NCBI GenBank assembly: GCA_964387285.1
Contig: CAYLWO010000014.1
Span: 1 to 64,000 of the forward strand
From: Anaerohabitans sp964387285
GTDB taxonomy: Bacteria; Zhuqueibacterota; Zhuqueibacteria; Residuimicrobiales; Residuimicrobiaceae
Reading direction: 5' to 3'
Length of the DNA stretch: 64,000 bases
Part shown: piece after piece, positions 27,290 through 36,083 of the stretch
Numbering within the stretch: the first letter of the stretch is position 1
Layout of the letters: every line of letters starts with the position of its first letter
Position numbers and translations under genes: made by a program
Notes under the pieces: model-generated
What the model was told of the DNA's origin: nothing
What the model saw: only the letters and a program-made list of their open reading frames with translations
Database searches by the model: none

Positions 27290-27414
27290 ATTTGACTTTT
27301 TTATTGATCGCCTTTTCTTTGATCTGGCTGGCGCTGGCGTTGTTTTTATGGCGTATGGCAAAAAAATTACGATCAGCACAGCAGGAGCTTGATCGTCTGC
27401 AGGAACAAAAATAA
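27286..27414 (+). CDS. ccmD: small haem exporter subunit CcmD
   Basis: A 42-residue protein overlapping ccmC by four bases. It has one membrane helix (LTFLLIAFSLIWLALALFLW) followed by a basic/polar coil (RMAKKLRSAQQELDRLQEQ), the standard layout of CcmD, which ties CcmC and CcmE to CcmAB. Position and size make the assignment good despite low sequence conservation in the family. It is the last gene of the operon. No terminator is evident behind it. Confidence 0.8.
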   Translation: MNLTFLLIAFSLIWLALALFLWRMAKKLRSAQQELDRLQEQK

Positions 27415-27596
27415 TCCTTGATCGATATGGTGTCAGCGGCAAACACAAATTCTTTCAATACGGTTCACCGGGATGGAACAGTAAATTCTCCAGTTTAAAA
27501 AAGCTTTCCTCGGCAGTTCGAAATACAGCTACCAGTGCCGAATCCTGAATTCTGCAGCTGTGAAATTTTTGGCAACCGCTTCTCAAGACTGTACTG

Positions 27597-30500
27597 CTAG
27601 CGCAACAGCAGCATTTTTCCGCTCTGCACGCTGCCTTCATACTGCAAAGTATAAAAATAAATGCCCGAGGACGCCGCTTGCCCCCGCCTCGTTTTCCCGT
27701 CCCAGACAATCCGGTGATGTCCAGCCTCACGGTTGTCGGAAAGCAGCGTGCATACGGTTTCACCCGTCAAGGAATGGATCTGCAATAAAATAAAACCGGC
27801 ACGCGGCAGAGAGAAAGCGATGCGGGTTTCGTTGTTGAACGGATTGGGATAGTTTTGCTCCAACACCAGCGTTTGGGGTAATTCCACCTTTTCTTCTTCG
27901 ACCTGTACCGTTATGTCTTTGACATACAACCGAACATGCAAGGCGTTATCCAGCAGGTGAATGGGTCGTGCGTTTTCCTGTTGATAGGCGCCAGGGTAAT
28001 ATAGGGCGTGATACAGTTGCTTCCAGTCGCCATAGTCGCCGTAATTCCACCAGACATTGCCGGTGACCTTTATATAATACTGGCCGGTATCCGGCATGGG
28101 GATGGAAAAATGGCCCTGATGCATGGTGCGTGCATCGCCAACCCGTTGCCATTGACTGTCATACAGGATTATTTCAGCGTCATTTACCGCTTCTCCGTTA
28201 TCCAGGCGATTTACTTGTCCGGCTATGGGATAACTGGGCAGCATTTGGATATCTGCAACCGCAGCAGCACCTTCGGCGACAACAACCGGTTGCGCAGCAC
28301 TGCGATCCCCGACTCTCGGATACAGGGTTTCACAATACAGTCGATCAGAGTATGTGCCCTGAGAAATCCAACCGGTGGCAACAACATAATAACTGCCGGC
28401 GGAAAAACCGCTGAGAAAATACCTGCCGCTCGGATCCGTGTTGGTCTGGCTGACGAAATTCCAATCAGGGACCGTGCGGGCTTCAATTATCATGCCGGAA
28501 ACTGAATTGCCGGCAAAATCGGTAATCCGACCCTCAATGCCCTGGCTGGCCAGCATCTGTATATCAGCCACCACTATGACGTTCTCAGCTACATTGACCG
28601 GCTGCGCCGACTCGCGATTACCGGCTTGCTGAAAAAACGTCTCGCGGTAAGGTCGTTCAAGTTGCCCGTCCAGCCAAACCCAACCCGTAGCCAAAACCCA
28701 ATATCGGCCGCTTACCGCAATTTCCATGGCATAATTGCCGGACTGATCCGTAAAGACTTCGACCGCCTCATCCCAATTCTCAACACGGTGCGCAGTGATG
28801 CGCATGCCGATAATCGGATTTCCGGCGCTGTCGGTAATCCTGCCCTGAATGCCCTGGTTGGCCAGCATCTGAATATCGGCAACAGCGGCGCCGTTTTGAG
28901 CCACCGTTACCGTTTGTGCGGATTCACGGTTGATCGCGCGTGGGAAAAAAGTTTCGCGATAGGGTTGCTGGAATCGGCCGTCCAGCCAAACCCAGCCCGT
29001 GGCCACGACGTAATAATTGCCGCCGGCCGGGATATCCATGTAATAAGTCCCGAATTGATTCGTATAGGCTTCGACAACCACGTTCCAATCCTCAGCACGA
29101 TGCGCCGCGATGCGCATGCCGATAATCGGATTTCCTGCCCTGTCGGTAATCCTGCCCTGGATGCCCTGGTTGGACAACATCTGAATATCGGCAACAGCGG
29201 CGCCATTTTCAGCCACCGTTACCGTTTGTGCGGATTCACGGTTACTCGCGTGCGGAAAAAAGGTTTCACGATAGAGTTGTTGAAACTGACCGTCTTGCCG
29301 AACATATCCGGTTCCAATCACATAATAATCACCCGGCAACAATCCCACCAGGTTGAAATCGCCTGATTGATCCGTTGAGGCTTCCACACAGTAATCCCAA
29401 TTCGCGACGCCGCGCGCCGCAACGCGCATGCCGGCAATGGGATTGCCTGTACTGCTGGTGGCCCGGCCACGGATCATGCCGCCGGATACCAAATTGAAAT
29501 CGATTTCAGAGATGGCTGCGCCAGCCATCTGCACGGGCTGTGCATTCTCGCGAGTGTAACTGTTCCCATAATAGAGACCGCTGTAAACGCGACGCATGCC
29601 ATCTAAAAATTCAACCGTGCCGTTGGCATAGACATAATAGGACCCGGGAGCGACCGCATAAAAACAGTAGCGACCCAGGTCATCGGTTAAAAGGGATGAG
29701 ATGAAATTGAACGAATCGTTCAATAACTCTATTTGCGCCCGTGCGACGGGCATGCCGTCGCTTTGTTGCCGTGCGGTTCCACAGATAGATAATCCCGTGG
29801 TGAGATAAAAACGAATATCGGTTCGATTGCCCGGTGCAAGATCTATCGCCTCTGCTGCGCTCCAATCAACGGCGTTCTTGTAAAAGCTCGCGGCATAGAG
29901 CTGCGCCCATGTGTTATCGGCGCCTCTCGCACGCCCGGTGGCGTATAGATAATAGACCTGGGGAGCAAGTCCGATAAAGGAAAAATCACCGGCAGCGTCG
30001 GTGTGCACGCCGCCGAATTGCCCTTCCACCGCTTTGCCATCCACATCGTACAGGAGTATTTCACCTTCATTGACAGGCTGTCCAGTCTCCTGATTCAAAA
30101 GCTTGCCGGAAATGGAGCGACCGAGCAAGAGGGTAAAATCCAGAGTCGCGTTTTCGGACAGATGAAACAGAGTTGCGCGGGATCGTGAAAATGTCTGGGG
30201 ATAATACTGATCCGCGTATTTGTGCTGGGTGCCTGCTGATGATCTGACGAGACCGATTACCTGAATATAATAATCGCCCGCAGGCAAGCCGCTGAATTCA
30301 TATTTTCCCAGCTGGCCATTTATGTCATTGCCGGTCTCGGTGCGCAGCAACTGCTGCCAGGACGCATCAAAAATAAAGACTTCAGGGCCGGGCAACAATA
30401 CCCCATCAGTATTATAAATATTGCCGCTGAGCGTATAGATCTGTTGCGCTTTTAGATAAAAATCAATGCCGATCATTGCGCCGTTCGGAAAGATCGCGAC

Positions 30501-31742
30501 CGCCTGATCAGGCGCGGTTGTTTCACGATAATATTGCGGGAAATAACTGAAACTGGGCGTACCGCCTTGCACCACAATAATACCACTAGCCGCAAGAAAA
30601 TAACCCGTGTTGACAAGACCGCTGAATTTATATGCACCGTCTTTATCGGTGACCGTGCGGGTGACAGACTGCCAGGTTGAATTATACAGAATCATCTCGG
30701 CATTAGCGATGGCGCTGCCGTCGCTTTTTTTTCTGACCACGCCGGAAATAGAAAAGCCTTCGCCCAGGGTAAAGTCGATATTCTTTGTCTCGCCAATGTC
30801 TACAGGGATCAGGGAAGCGTTCTGGGCGTCAGCGGCTTCCTGCCAGAACTCTGGCGCAAAAGCGGGCGCGCCGTTTATTTCGCCGGTGGCGCGGACATAA
30901 TACGATCCGGGATTCAATCCGGCAATCAGATAATGGCCGTTGTCGTCGGTCTGCGCATCATTCAAAGGCTGGACGATATTCAAACCTTCATTCAAGACCT
31001 CGACGCGCATGCCCGAAATCGGCTGGCCATTGTCGGTGCGCACAATTCGACCGCTGATCCAGCCACTGCTCAGCTGAAGATTTATGTCCGTCAGCACGGT
31101 GTCGAGAACGAGAAGCTGCGTGGCGGATTTTTCCGGATAATCAAGGGGAAAATAAAGGGATTGGTAATCCTTATCCTCTTTGATCCTTCCGTCAAGATGA
31201 ATGCGGCCGGAACTGCCCTTTGGCAGACCGGACAACAGAAACCGGCCATCCGGGTCGGTAAAGCCAGTCAAAGAAGGCGCTTTGGGTGTGATATCAGTAA
31301 GAAAAATCAGAGCATTGGCAACCGGCTGACCATCCCAGACCCGGGTAATTCGTCCACTTACGCCGCCGCCGTAAGAAAGTTGGAAATTCACGCCTGCGAC
31401 GTTGCCGGCAACCGTGATCTGAACAGCCTCTTCCTCACTTGCAGCATTCGGATGAAATACCGGCACATAGCGAGGAACAATCATATCGGCGGACAGCTGC
31501 ACAGTTCCAAGCGCTTTAGCATAATACTTGCCGGCTTTAAGGCCGGAGTAAGAGTACAATCCGGCGTCATTGGTAAAAATTCCGCCTACATAGGACATGT
31601 CGGCTTTATAAAATATGATACGCGTGTCTGCTATCGGTTGACCGGTGGATTCAAAGGTCACTTTGCCGGAAATCTGATAGGTTTGGGCCGACAATATGGC
31701 GGGAAGGAGAAGAGCAAGGATTGCCGGGATAAGACGTTTCAT
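27597..31742 (-). CDS. giant surface protein of about 12 prealbumin-like modules with T9SS domain
   Basis: A 1381-residue exported protein (signal peptide MKRLIPAILALLLPAILSA). It is built of about a dozen carboxypeptidase-regulatory/SdrD-like modules of about 100 residues, each with a G-x-V/I-T/R ... GxPIxGMxI entry strand and a GxYYVxATG exit. A T9SS domain follows (EQNYPNPFNNETRIAFSLP to KMLLLR). In the last third (28.2-29.5 kb) four modules are nearly identical, each ending in NRESAQxVxVAENxxxVADIQML, so they arose by recent duplication. It is likely a rod-like adhesin or surface-layer stalk. No enzymatic motif was seen. Confidence 0.85.
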   Translation of the reverse strand: MKRLIPAILALLLPAILSAQTYQISGKVTFESTGQPIADTRIIFYKADMSYVGGIFTNDAGLYSYSGLKAGKYYAKALGTVQLSADMIVPRYVPVFHPNAASEEEAVQITVAGNVAGVNFQLSYGGGVSGRITRVWDGQPVANALIFLTDITPKAPSLTGFTDPDGRFLLSGLPKGSSGRIHLDGRIKEDKDYQSLYFPLDYPEKSATQLLVLDTVLTDINLQLSSGWISGRIVRTDNGQPISGMRVEVLNEGLNIVQPLNDAQTDDNGHYLIAGLNPGSYYVRATGEINGAPAFAPEFWQEAADAQNASLIPVDIGETKNIDFTLGEGFSISGVVRKKSDGSAIANAEMILYNSTWQSVTRTVTDKDGAYKFSGLVNTGYFLAASGIIVVQGGTPSFSYFPQYYRETTAPDQAVAIFPNGAMIGIDFYLKAQQIYTLSGNIYNTDGVLLPGPEVFIFDASWQQLLRTETGNDINGQLGKYEFSGLPAGDYYIQVIGLVRSSAGTQHKYADQYYPQTFSRSRATLFHLSENATLDFTLLLGRSISGKLLNQETGQPVNEGEILLYDVDGKAVEGQFGGVHTDAAGDFSFIGLAPQVYYLYATGRARGADNTWAQLYAASFYKNAVDWSAAEAIDLAPGNRTDIRFYLTTGLSICGTARQQSDGMPVARAQIELLNDSFNFISSLLTDDLGRYCFYAVAPGSYYVYANGTVEFLDGMRRVYSGLYYGNSYTRENAQPVQMAGAAISEIDFNLVSGGMIRGRATSSTGNPIAGMRVAARGVANWDYCVEASTDQSGDFNLVGLLPGDYYVIGTGYVRQDGQFQQLYRETFFPHASNRESAQTVTVAENGAAVADIQMLSNQGIQGRITDRAGNPIIGMRIAAHRAEDWNVVVEAYTNQFGTYYMDIPAGGNYYVVATGWVWLDGRFQQPYRETFFPRAINRESAQTVTVAQNGAAVADIQMLANQGIQGRITDSAGNPIIGMRITAHRVENWDEAVEVFTDQSGNYAMEIAVSGRYWVLATGWVWLDGQLERPYRETFFQQAGNRESAQPVNVAENVIVVADIQMLASQGIEGRITDFAGNSVSGMIIEARTVPDWNFVSQTNTDPSGRYFLSGFSAGSYYVVATGWISQGTYSDRLYCETLYPRVGDRSAAQPVVVAEGAAAVADIQMLPSYPIAGQVNRLDNGEAVNDAEIILYDSQWQRVGDARTMHQGHFSIPMPDTGQYYIKVTGNVWWNYGDYGDWKQLYHALYYPGAYQQENARPIHLLDNALHVRLYVKDITVQVEEEKVELPQTLVLEQNYPNPFNNETRIAFSLPRAGFILLQIHSLTGETVCTLLSDNREAGHHRIVWDGKTRRGQAASSGIYFYTLQYEGSVQSGKMLLLR
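28220..29480. repeat. intragenic tandem repeats (about 300 bases each)
   Basis: About four tandem units inside the modular surface protein share long identical runs, for example CGTCCAGCCAAACCCA and GATTTCC-GCGCTGTCGGTAATCC-type blocks at about 28.8 and 29.1 kb. The units are in phase with the protein modules. Copy number may vary between strains. Confidence 0.7.
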
Positions 31743-32005
31743 AAGATACTCCCATAATTTAGAAAATGAGATATATCATCTGTTCATTATGATGGAGAAA
31801 ATGAATGTCCAGCGATATGGATAAAGAAACAAAAGAAGGGAGAGCATCATGCTATACTCTGAGACATGATGGTCTGTAACGAGGAAAGCATCTTTTTAAA
31901 AAACGCTTTTGCCACGCGCTTAAAACTCCATTAATTACCCATCATTATAAAAAAATAAGAATTCATTTTTCAAAAAGCAAGAGTTTTTGCTTTTCTCGCA
32001 AATCT

Positions 32006-32224
32006 TTAGATTTTGCCCCGACATCTGTCGGCCGATTTGCACCATTGGGTACACCCCATATTCATCCGTGGATTGATGATCTCGCACTTGCATTGCGGAC
32101 AAATCCGCATGGGTTCGTCTTTCCAGAACTCGATCTCGGTTCGGCAATTCGGACAAGTAACGTCAAAAATATCCTCCGGTTTCCACCGGCTCATGTCCTG
32201 TCCAGGACAATGGGGCGTATCCAT
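32006..32224 (-). CDS. small zinc-ribbon protein
   Basis: A 72-residue soluble protein with two pairs of metal-ligand cysteines (CPNC ... CPQC) forming a zinc ribbon at about 24-46, followed by NPRMNMGCTQWCKSADRC. The C-terminal GCxxWCxxADxC block recurs in a family of small uncharacterised proteins of anaerobes. The start is well supported by TTGGAGGTAGAGA before the ATG. Function unknown. It is flanked by the repeat-rich gap 32225-32758 and by a 263-base gap in which I see nothing. Confidence 0.75.
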   Translation of the reverse strand: MDTPHCPGQDMSRWKPEDIFDVTCPNCRTEIEFWKDEPMRICPQCKCEIINPRMNMGCTQWCKSADRCRGKI

Positions 32225-32247
32225 TCTCTACCTCCAACAAAAGATAC

Positions 32248-32420
32248 TATAAATCCGGATTGGATTAACGATGCCATGATTGCCGCAACAATATTAAGAC
32301 CGTGTCATTGCGAACGAAGTTACCGTCGCTTATAAAGGAGATTATCTGCGCTGGAGTGAAGCAATCCCCCTTTAACAACAAAATGTAATTAGAGGGCCTG
32401 CTGTTATCGATTTCAGGAAT
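32248..32420. repeat. dispersed repeat 'GTCATTGCGAACG' family, copy 3 (nearly full)
   Basis: It contains ATCCGGATTGG, GTGTCATTGCGAACGAAG, GATTATCTGCGCTGGAG, TGAAGCAATCCCCC and then GGGCCTGCTGTTATCGAT, the first bases of the 'GATCTGTTCGC' family. The order is the same as at 163-432, so the two families form one composite element here. It lies in the 534-base non-coding stretch before acsV's end. Confidence 0.7.
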
Positions 32421-32456
32421 ACGCGAACAATAAAAAACCTAATATTTTTAATTAGC

Positions 32457-32537
32457 ATGTAGTTCCGCCTTTAGGCGGAGAAATTTCCGGCTAAAGCCAG
32501 AACTGCTTACGAAAGTTACTTTTTGGACAACCTCTTT
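32457..32537. repeat. repeat 'TTCCGCCTTTAGGCGGA ... TTTTTGGACAACC', copy 1
   Basis: A hairpin CCGCC-ttta-GGCGG is followed by AAAGCCAGAACT and ends in ACTTTTTGGACAACC. The same ordered blocks occur at 42470-42543. Between this repeat and the one at 32722 I see no gene. Confidence 0.7.
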
Positions 32538-32721
32538 GCGATGACACGCTGCACGAACTTTAGACAACAGGTCAAGCGCCATCCTATCAATCTTGTGAAG
32601 CCTGTAATCCGGTTATTCTGTTAATTATGTAACAATTTTCAATCACCAACTATTTATAGTATGTATGTAATATTTACTTCAACACCGGCGGCGGGTTAGA
32701 TATCTCATGGTGGTCACCATT

Positions 32722-32752
32722 GACCTCACAGGTTTTCGAAACCTGTGAGGTC
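32722..32752. repeat. hairpin repeat 'GACCTCACAGGTTT', copy 2, at the 3' end of acsV
   Basis: Perfect 14-base arms and a TCG loop, ending 6 bases from the acsV stop codon. A smaller palindrome ATGGTGGTCACCAT (32707-32720) adjoins it. On the minus strand it is ideally placed to protect or end the acs transcript, but no T-run is present. Confidence 0.7.
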
Positions 32753-32758
32753 TGATGG

Positions 32759-34669
32759 TCAGGCCGGATTTATCCTGGAATGAACCGTCGGAAACAAATC
32801 TCGATTGGTGTGCGGCAGAAACATGGCCGCTGTATATTGATCCATATATCCGGGTCTCGTGGAAAGGTCGATATAGGTCATGCGCCGCGCCAAATCAATT
32901 TGTTTGGCTTTGTATTCGTGCGAGACTAATACCATATAAGCGCCGGTCAACGAGGAATTGCCGATGTAAAGAAATTTTTCTCTGGTTAAATCGGGTAAGA
33001 GTCCGATACAAATCGCTTTTTCAATATCTAAAAACCGGCCGAATCCACCGGCAATATAGATCTGGTGCAAATCACTGAAACGCATTTCAGCTTGTTCCAG
33101 CATGAGGCTGCAGGCGGAAAAAATTGCGGCTTTGGCGCGTATGATGTTGTCAATATCGGTCTCACTGATGACAATAGCCTTGCCTGCTGCACTCTCTTCT
33201 TCAGGTACAATCGTATAAACCGCTTGTCTCCCTTTAACGGTGATTGCAGCCGATTTTCTGAAGCGATTCAGTTTGCCGGATGAATCCAACCATCCGGTAA
33301 GAAACAGATTCGCCAGCAGCGAGATCATGCCGGAACCGCAGATTCCTCTGGCTGCTACATTGCCGATGGTTTGCCAGGAAGCGACCCCAGTCAGCGGATT
33401 CACTTCAACTTTTTCAATGGCGCCGAGAGAAGCACGCATGCCGAATTCGATGCCGCCGCCCTCGAAAGCAGGTCCTGCTGAACAGGCGCAGGTCAGCAAA
33501 AAATCACGATTGCCGAGCACCAGTTCACCATTGGTGCCGATGTCAATAAACAGATTGACGTCATGACTCTCGGTGGCCAGATCCGTGCACAACAATCCCG
33601 CCGTAATGTCGCCGCCAACGTAACTGCCGACGCTGGGAGAAATATAAACCCAGGATTGCGGTTTCACATCCAGGCCCACCTCCTTGGCGGTAAAATAGGT
33701 GGACTCTAAAATGGTCGGTGTATAGGGCGCCAGACGCAGATAATCAGGTTTTAAGCCCAGCAATAAATGAATCATGGTGGTGTTGCCGGCAATGACCGTG
33801 TTGCAGATTTCGTGGGGTTTTACGCCATGCGTCGTACACACCTGTTTGATCAAACCATTAATGGTCTGTACAACGCGTCGCTGCAACTCGCGCAATCTCT
33901 CCGGTTTTTGCGCATAGTTGATCCGGCTGATGATATCCAGTCCGCACACCACCTGATTGTTATAAGCCGTACGCATGGACACCACTTTAGCCAGGGGCAA
34001 GAAAACCAATTGCACAGCTACTGTGGTCGTGCCGATATCGACGGCGATGCCGTAATGACGGGTTGTTTGATTGCCGGGCTCGACATCGACGATATGATAC
34101 CGCTGCTCTGAACGCATGAGCGTGACCGTAACCTGACCGTTTTCCTGACGCAGGGCATCCGCCACTTTTTGAATGACGGGCAGGGAATAATGAAATTCCT
34201 GTTTACCCCATTCTTTTTGAATGGTTCTCGTCAATCGTTCTAAATCCGAGAGCCCATCTTCGGCTTGTGGTTCCGGAACCTGAATCAGCCATTTGATGGT
34301 CAAGGGATCATACTGCCATTCTTTGGGGATTAACTCGTGACGGACCAGATAGGCAGATTCCATTTCATCGACAAACTGGCCGCCCTCCTTGCTGGTCTGT
34401 TCCGGAATTTCCACTGTGATCGGCTTGTCGAGGATACGGGTTTTACAGGCCAGCACATAGCCGTCGCTCAGTGCCGAATTGGAGAGAATGCCGCGGCTGT
34501 CGGTATCTACCTGACCGCTGATGAGGCGCACCAAACAGTCGCCGCACGTGCCTTTGCCTCCACACGACAAGTCAATCTCAATATCGACCTGGTGCATACA
34601 ATCGAGCAGCTCGGAACCCGGAGCCGCGTCGATGGTCTTTCCTGATGGTGCAAAGGTGACAAGCGGCAT
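32759..34669 (-). CDS. acsV: corrinoid iron-sulfur protein reductive activator (RACo)
   Basis: A 636-residue protein. An N-terminal plant-type [2Fe-2S] domain has ligands C36, C42, C45 and C75 (CGGKGTCGDC ... LACKT). Linker and middle domains follow, then an ASKHA ATPase region (AVDIGTTTVAVQLV, NTVIAGNTTMIHLLLG, FIDIGTNGELVLG, IYIAGGFGRFL). RACo uses ATP to drive electrons uphill and re-reduce Co(II) CoFeSP that has fallen out of the methyl-transfer cycle. Only one base separates its ATG from the acsC stop, so coupling is tight. The size agrees with characterised AcsV. Confidence 0.92.
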   Translation of the reverse strand: MPLVTFAPSGKTIDAAPGSELLDCMHQVDIEIDLSCGGKGTCGDCLVRLISGQVDTDSRGILSNSALSDGYVLACKTRILDKPITVEIPEQTSKEGGQFVDEMESAYLVRHELIPKEWQYDPLTIKWLIQVPEPQAEDGLSDLERLTRTIQKEWGKQEFHYSLPVIQKVADALRQENGQVTVTLMRSEQRYHIVDVEPGNQTTRHYGIAVDIGTTTVAVQLVFLPLAKVVSMRTAYNNQVVCGLDIISRINYAQKPERLRELQRRVVQTINGLIKQVCTTHGVKPHEICNTVIAGNTTMIHLLLGLKPDYLRLAPYTPTILESTYFTAKEVGLDVKPQSWVYISPSVGSYVGGDITAGLLCTDLATESHDVNLFIDIGTNGELVLGNRDFLLTCACSAGPAFEGGGIEFGMRASLGAIEKVEVNPLTGVASWQTIGNVAARGICGSGMISLLANLFLTGWLDSSGKLNRFRKSAAITVKGRQAVYTIVPEEESAAGKAIVISETDIDNIIRAKAAIFSACSLMLEQAEMRFSDLHQIYIAGGFGRFLDIEKAICIGLLPDLTREKFLYIGNSSLTGAYMVLVSHEYKAKQIDLARRMTYIDLSTRPGYMDQYTAAMFLPHTNRDLFPTVHSRINPA

Positions 34670-34670
34670 A

Positions 34671-36008
34671 TCAATTCAATCTGGCTTTAATAAAACTCTC
34701 CAGATCCGCTGCTTCCTGCGGACCGACGATCACTTTCCAGCCGTGCATCTGCTCTTCCAATTCGCCGCTGATTTGCGCAACGTAACCGGGTATGATGATG
34801 GTTCGGGAGGAAACTAAATTTTCCAGATCGATGCTCTTGGCGAATTTTGCGATATGCGCTCCGGAAAATTTTCCGGCAGCCCAAGCGGTCAATACACTCA
34901 TGCCCTCACATTCCGGCACCAACAGCCAGGCATGGGTTCCGCTGTTCTCGATTTCACCGGTTACGATAAAATAGGTCAATGAAAAATTGGTCGTTACAAA
35001 TACGGGTGCCTCGGGTTTTGGTTCACCAATCGCATATAACTTGGGTTCGACCTGAATAGGTTTTTGTGGATCGGTAAAAATATTCTGCCGTAGTGTAGCC
35101 AACGTGGTCAACTGCGCTGGATCGAAACTCGGCAACAGACAAATGCCGCCGTATTTGCAGATCTCATTTACCGCACGGATGGTATTTTCCATGACATCGG
35201 TATTATCCAGAATGCAGAGAGTGGGGAAACCTAAAGGCTTGAATAGATCCTTGAGCGCTGCCCGCCGGGCAATGGAATTAACCTGAAACTGTTCGGATAG
35301 TGTATGAGCAGGGAATTGCAGCAGTAAATCGGTGAATCCGGTTTCTCGTAATTTACCTACTAATGAGACCAGTTTATTCAGATCTGCAGCGGTCACAGAC
35401 AAGACATGCCCGAATTCTTTCGCGACCGGCAACAAGGCATCAGCCATTTCTTCCGTCGCTGCCACGAGAATACTATGCGAGCCTGCAACTGTTTTGGCAG
35501 CCGCAACGAGCGACTCGACATGCGTGCTCTGTAAGATCAGCGGCCGTTTCGTTTTTTCCCACGCTTTATGGACCACCTGAACAAATTTCTCAACACTGAA
35601 TCCTTTCTGCCGCACGCCCACCAGGTCGATACGCAGCGTCTCACCAACGCGCTCCAGAACATAGCTGTTGATATTTTGTAAAGCATCGTCCAAATCATCC
35701 TGATCATCCGTGTCATTCACATTTACCGCCAGTGCCGTGCGATTGACAAAAGTTTTTTCATGACGGTATAATACGGATTCGTCGCCCAGTTTCAACGACC
35801 CATCCGCGCCTAAAGCGATAGTTTTCACCGGCGGTTCGCTGGCGGCGCCCAGAACTTTTTTAGCTTCATCCGAAGCGTAGGGGCATTGCGCCAGCTCTGC
35901 TTTCTTGGCAGCCAGCTTCATGGCAAAAGCGAGACAGGTGTTGGAGCCGCACTCTTTGCAGTTGGTTTTGGGTAACAGCTTTTGAATTTGTAAACCGGTG
36001 AGGGCCAT
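34671..36008 (-). CDS. acsC: corrinoid iron-sulfur protein large subunit (gamma)
   Basis: A 445-residue protein. The N-terminal [4Fe-4S] motif is C17-x2-C20-x4-C25-x16-C42 (NCKECGSNTC ... AQC). A TIM barrel follows (VNVNDTDDQDDLDDALQ, LRIDLVGVRQKG) and then the C-terminal B12-binding Rossmann domain (ATTNFSLTYFIVTGEIE ... IIPGYVAQISGELEEQ). With AcsD it carries the methyl group on cobalt from its donor to the ACS A-cluster. It is 75 bases downstream of the acsBD fusion. Its stop abuts the acsV start. Confidence 0.93.
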   Translation of the reverse strand: MALTGLQIQKLLPKTNCKECGSNTCLAFAMKLAAKKAELAQCPYASDEAKKVLGAASEPPVKTIALGADGSLKLGDESVLYRHEKTFVNRTALAVNVNDTDDQDDLDDALQNINSYVLERVGETLRIDLVGVRQKGFSVEKFVQVVHKAWEKTKRPLILQSTHVESLVAAAKTVAGSHSILVAATEEMADALLPVAKEFGHVLSVTAADLNKLVSLVGKLRETGFTDLLLQFPAHTLSEQFQVNSIARRAALKDLFKPLGFPTLCILDNTDVMENTIRAVNEICKYGGICLLPSFDPAQLTTLATLRQNIFTDPQKPIQVEPKLYAIGEPKPEAPVFVTTNFSLTYFIVTGEIENSGTHAWLLVPECEGMSVLTAWAAGKFSGAHIAKFAKSIDLENLVSSRTIIIPGYVAQISGELEEQMHGWKVIVGPQEAADLESFIKARLN

Positions 36009-36083
36009 GGCTGAATTACTCCTATTTGACTCTATAATTTACAATCATGTCATCAAAAATTGCAAAATAAAATAAAATCGACA

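Noticed and set aside
28220..29480. Possible CRISPR array or satellite from the regular repeats
   Set aside because: The period is about 300 bases, in phase with protein modules and inside an intact gene. There are no short repeats with unique spacers.
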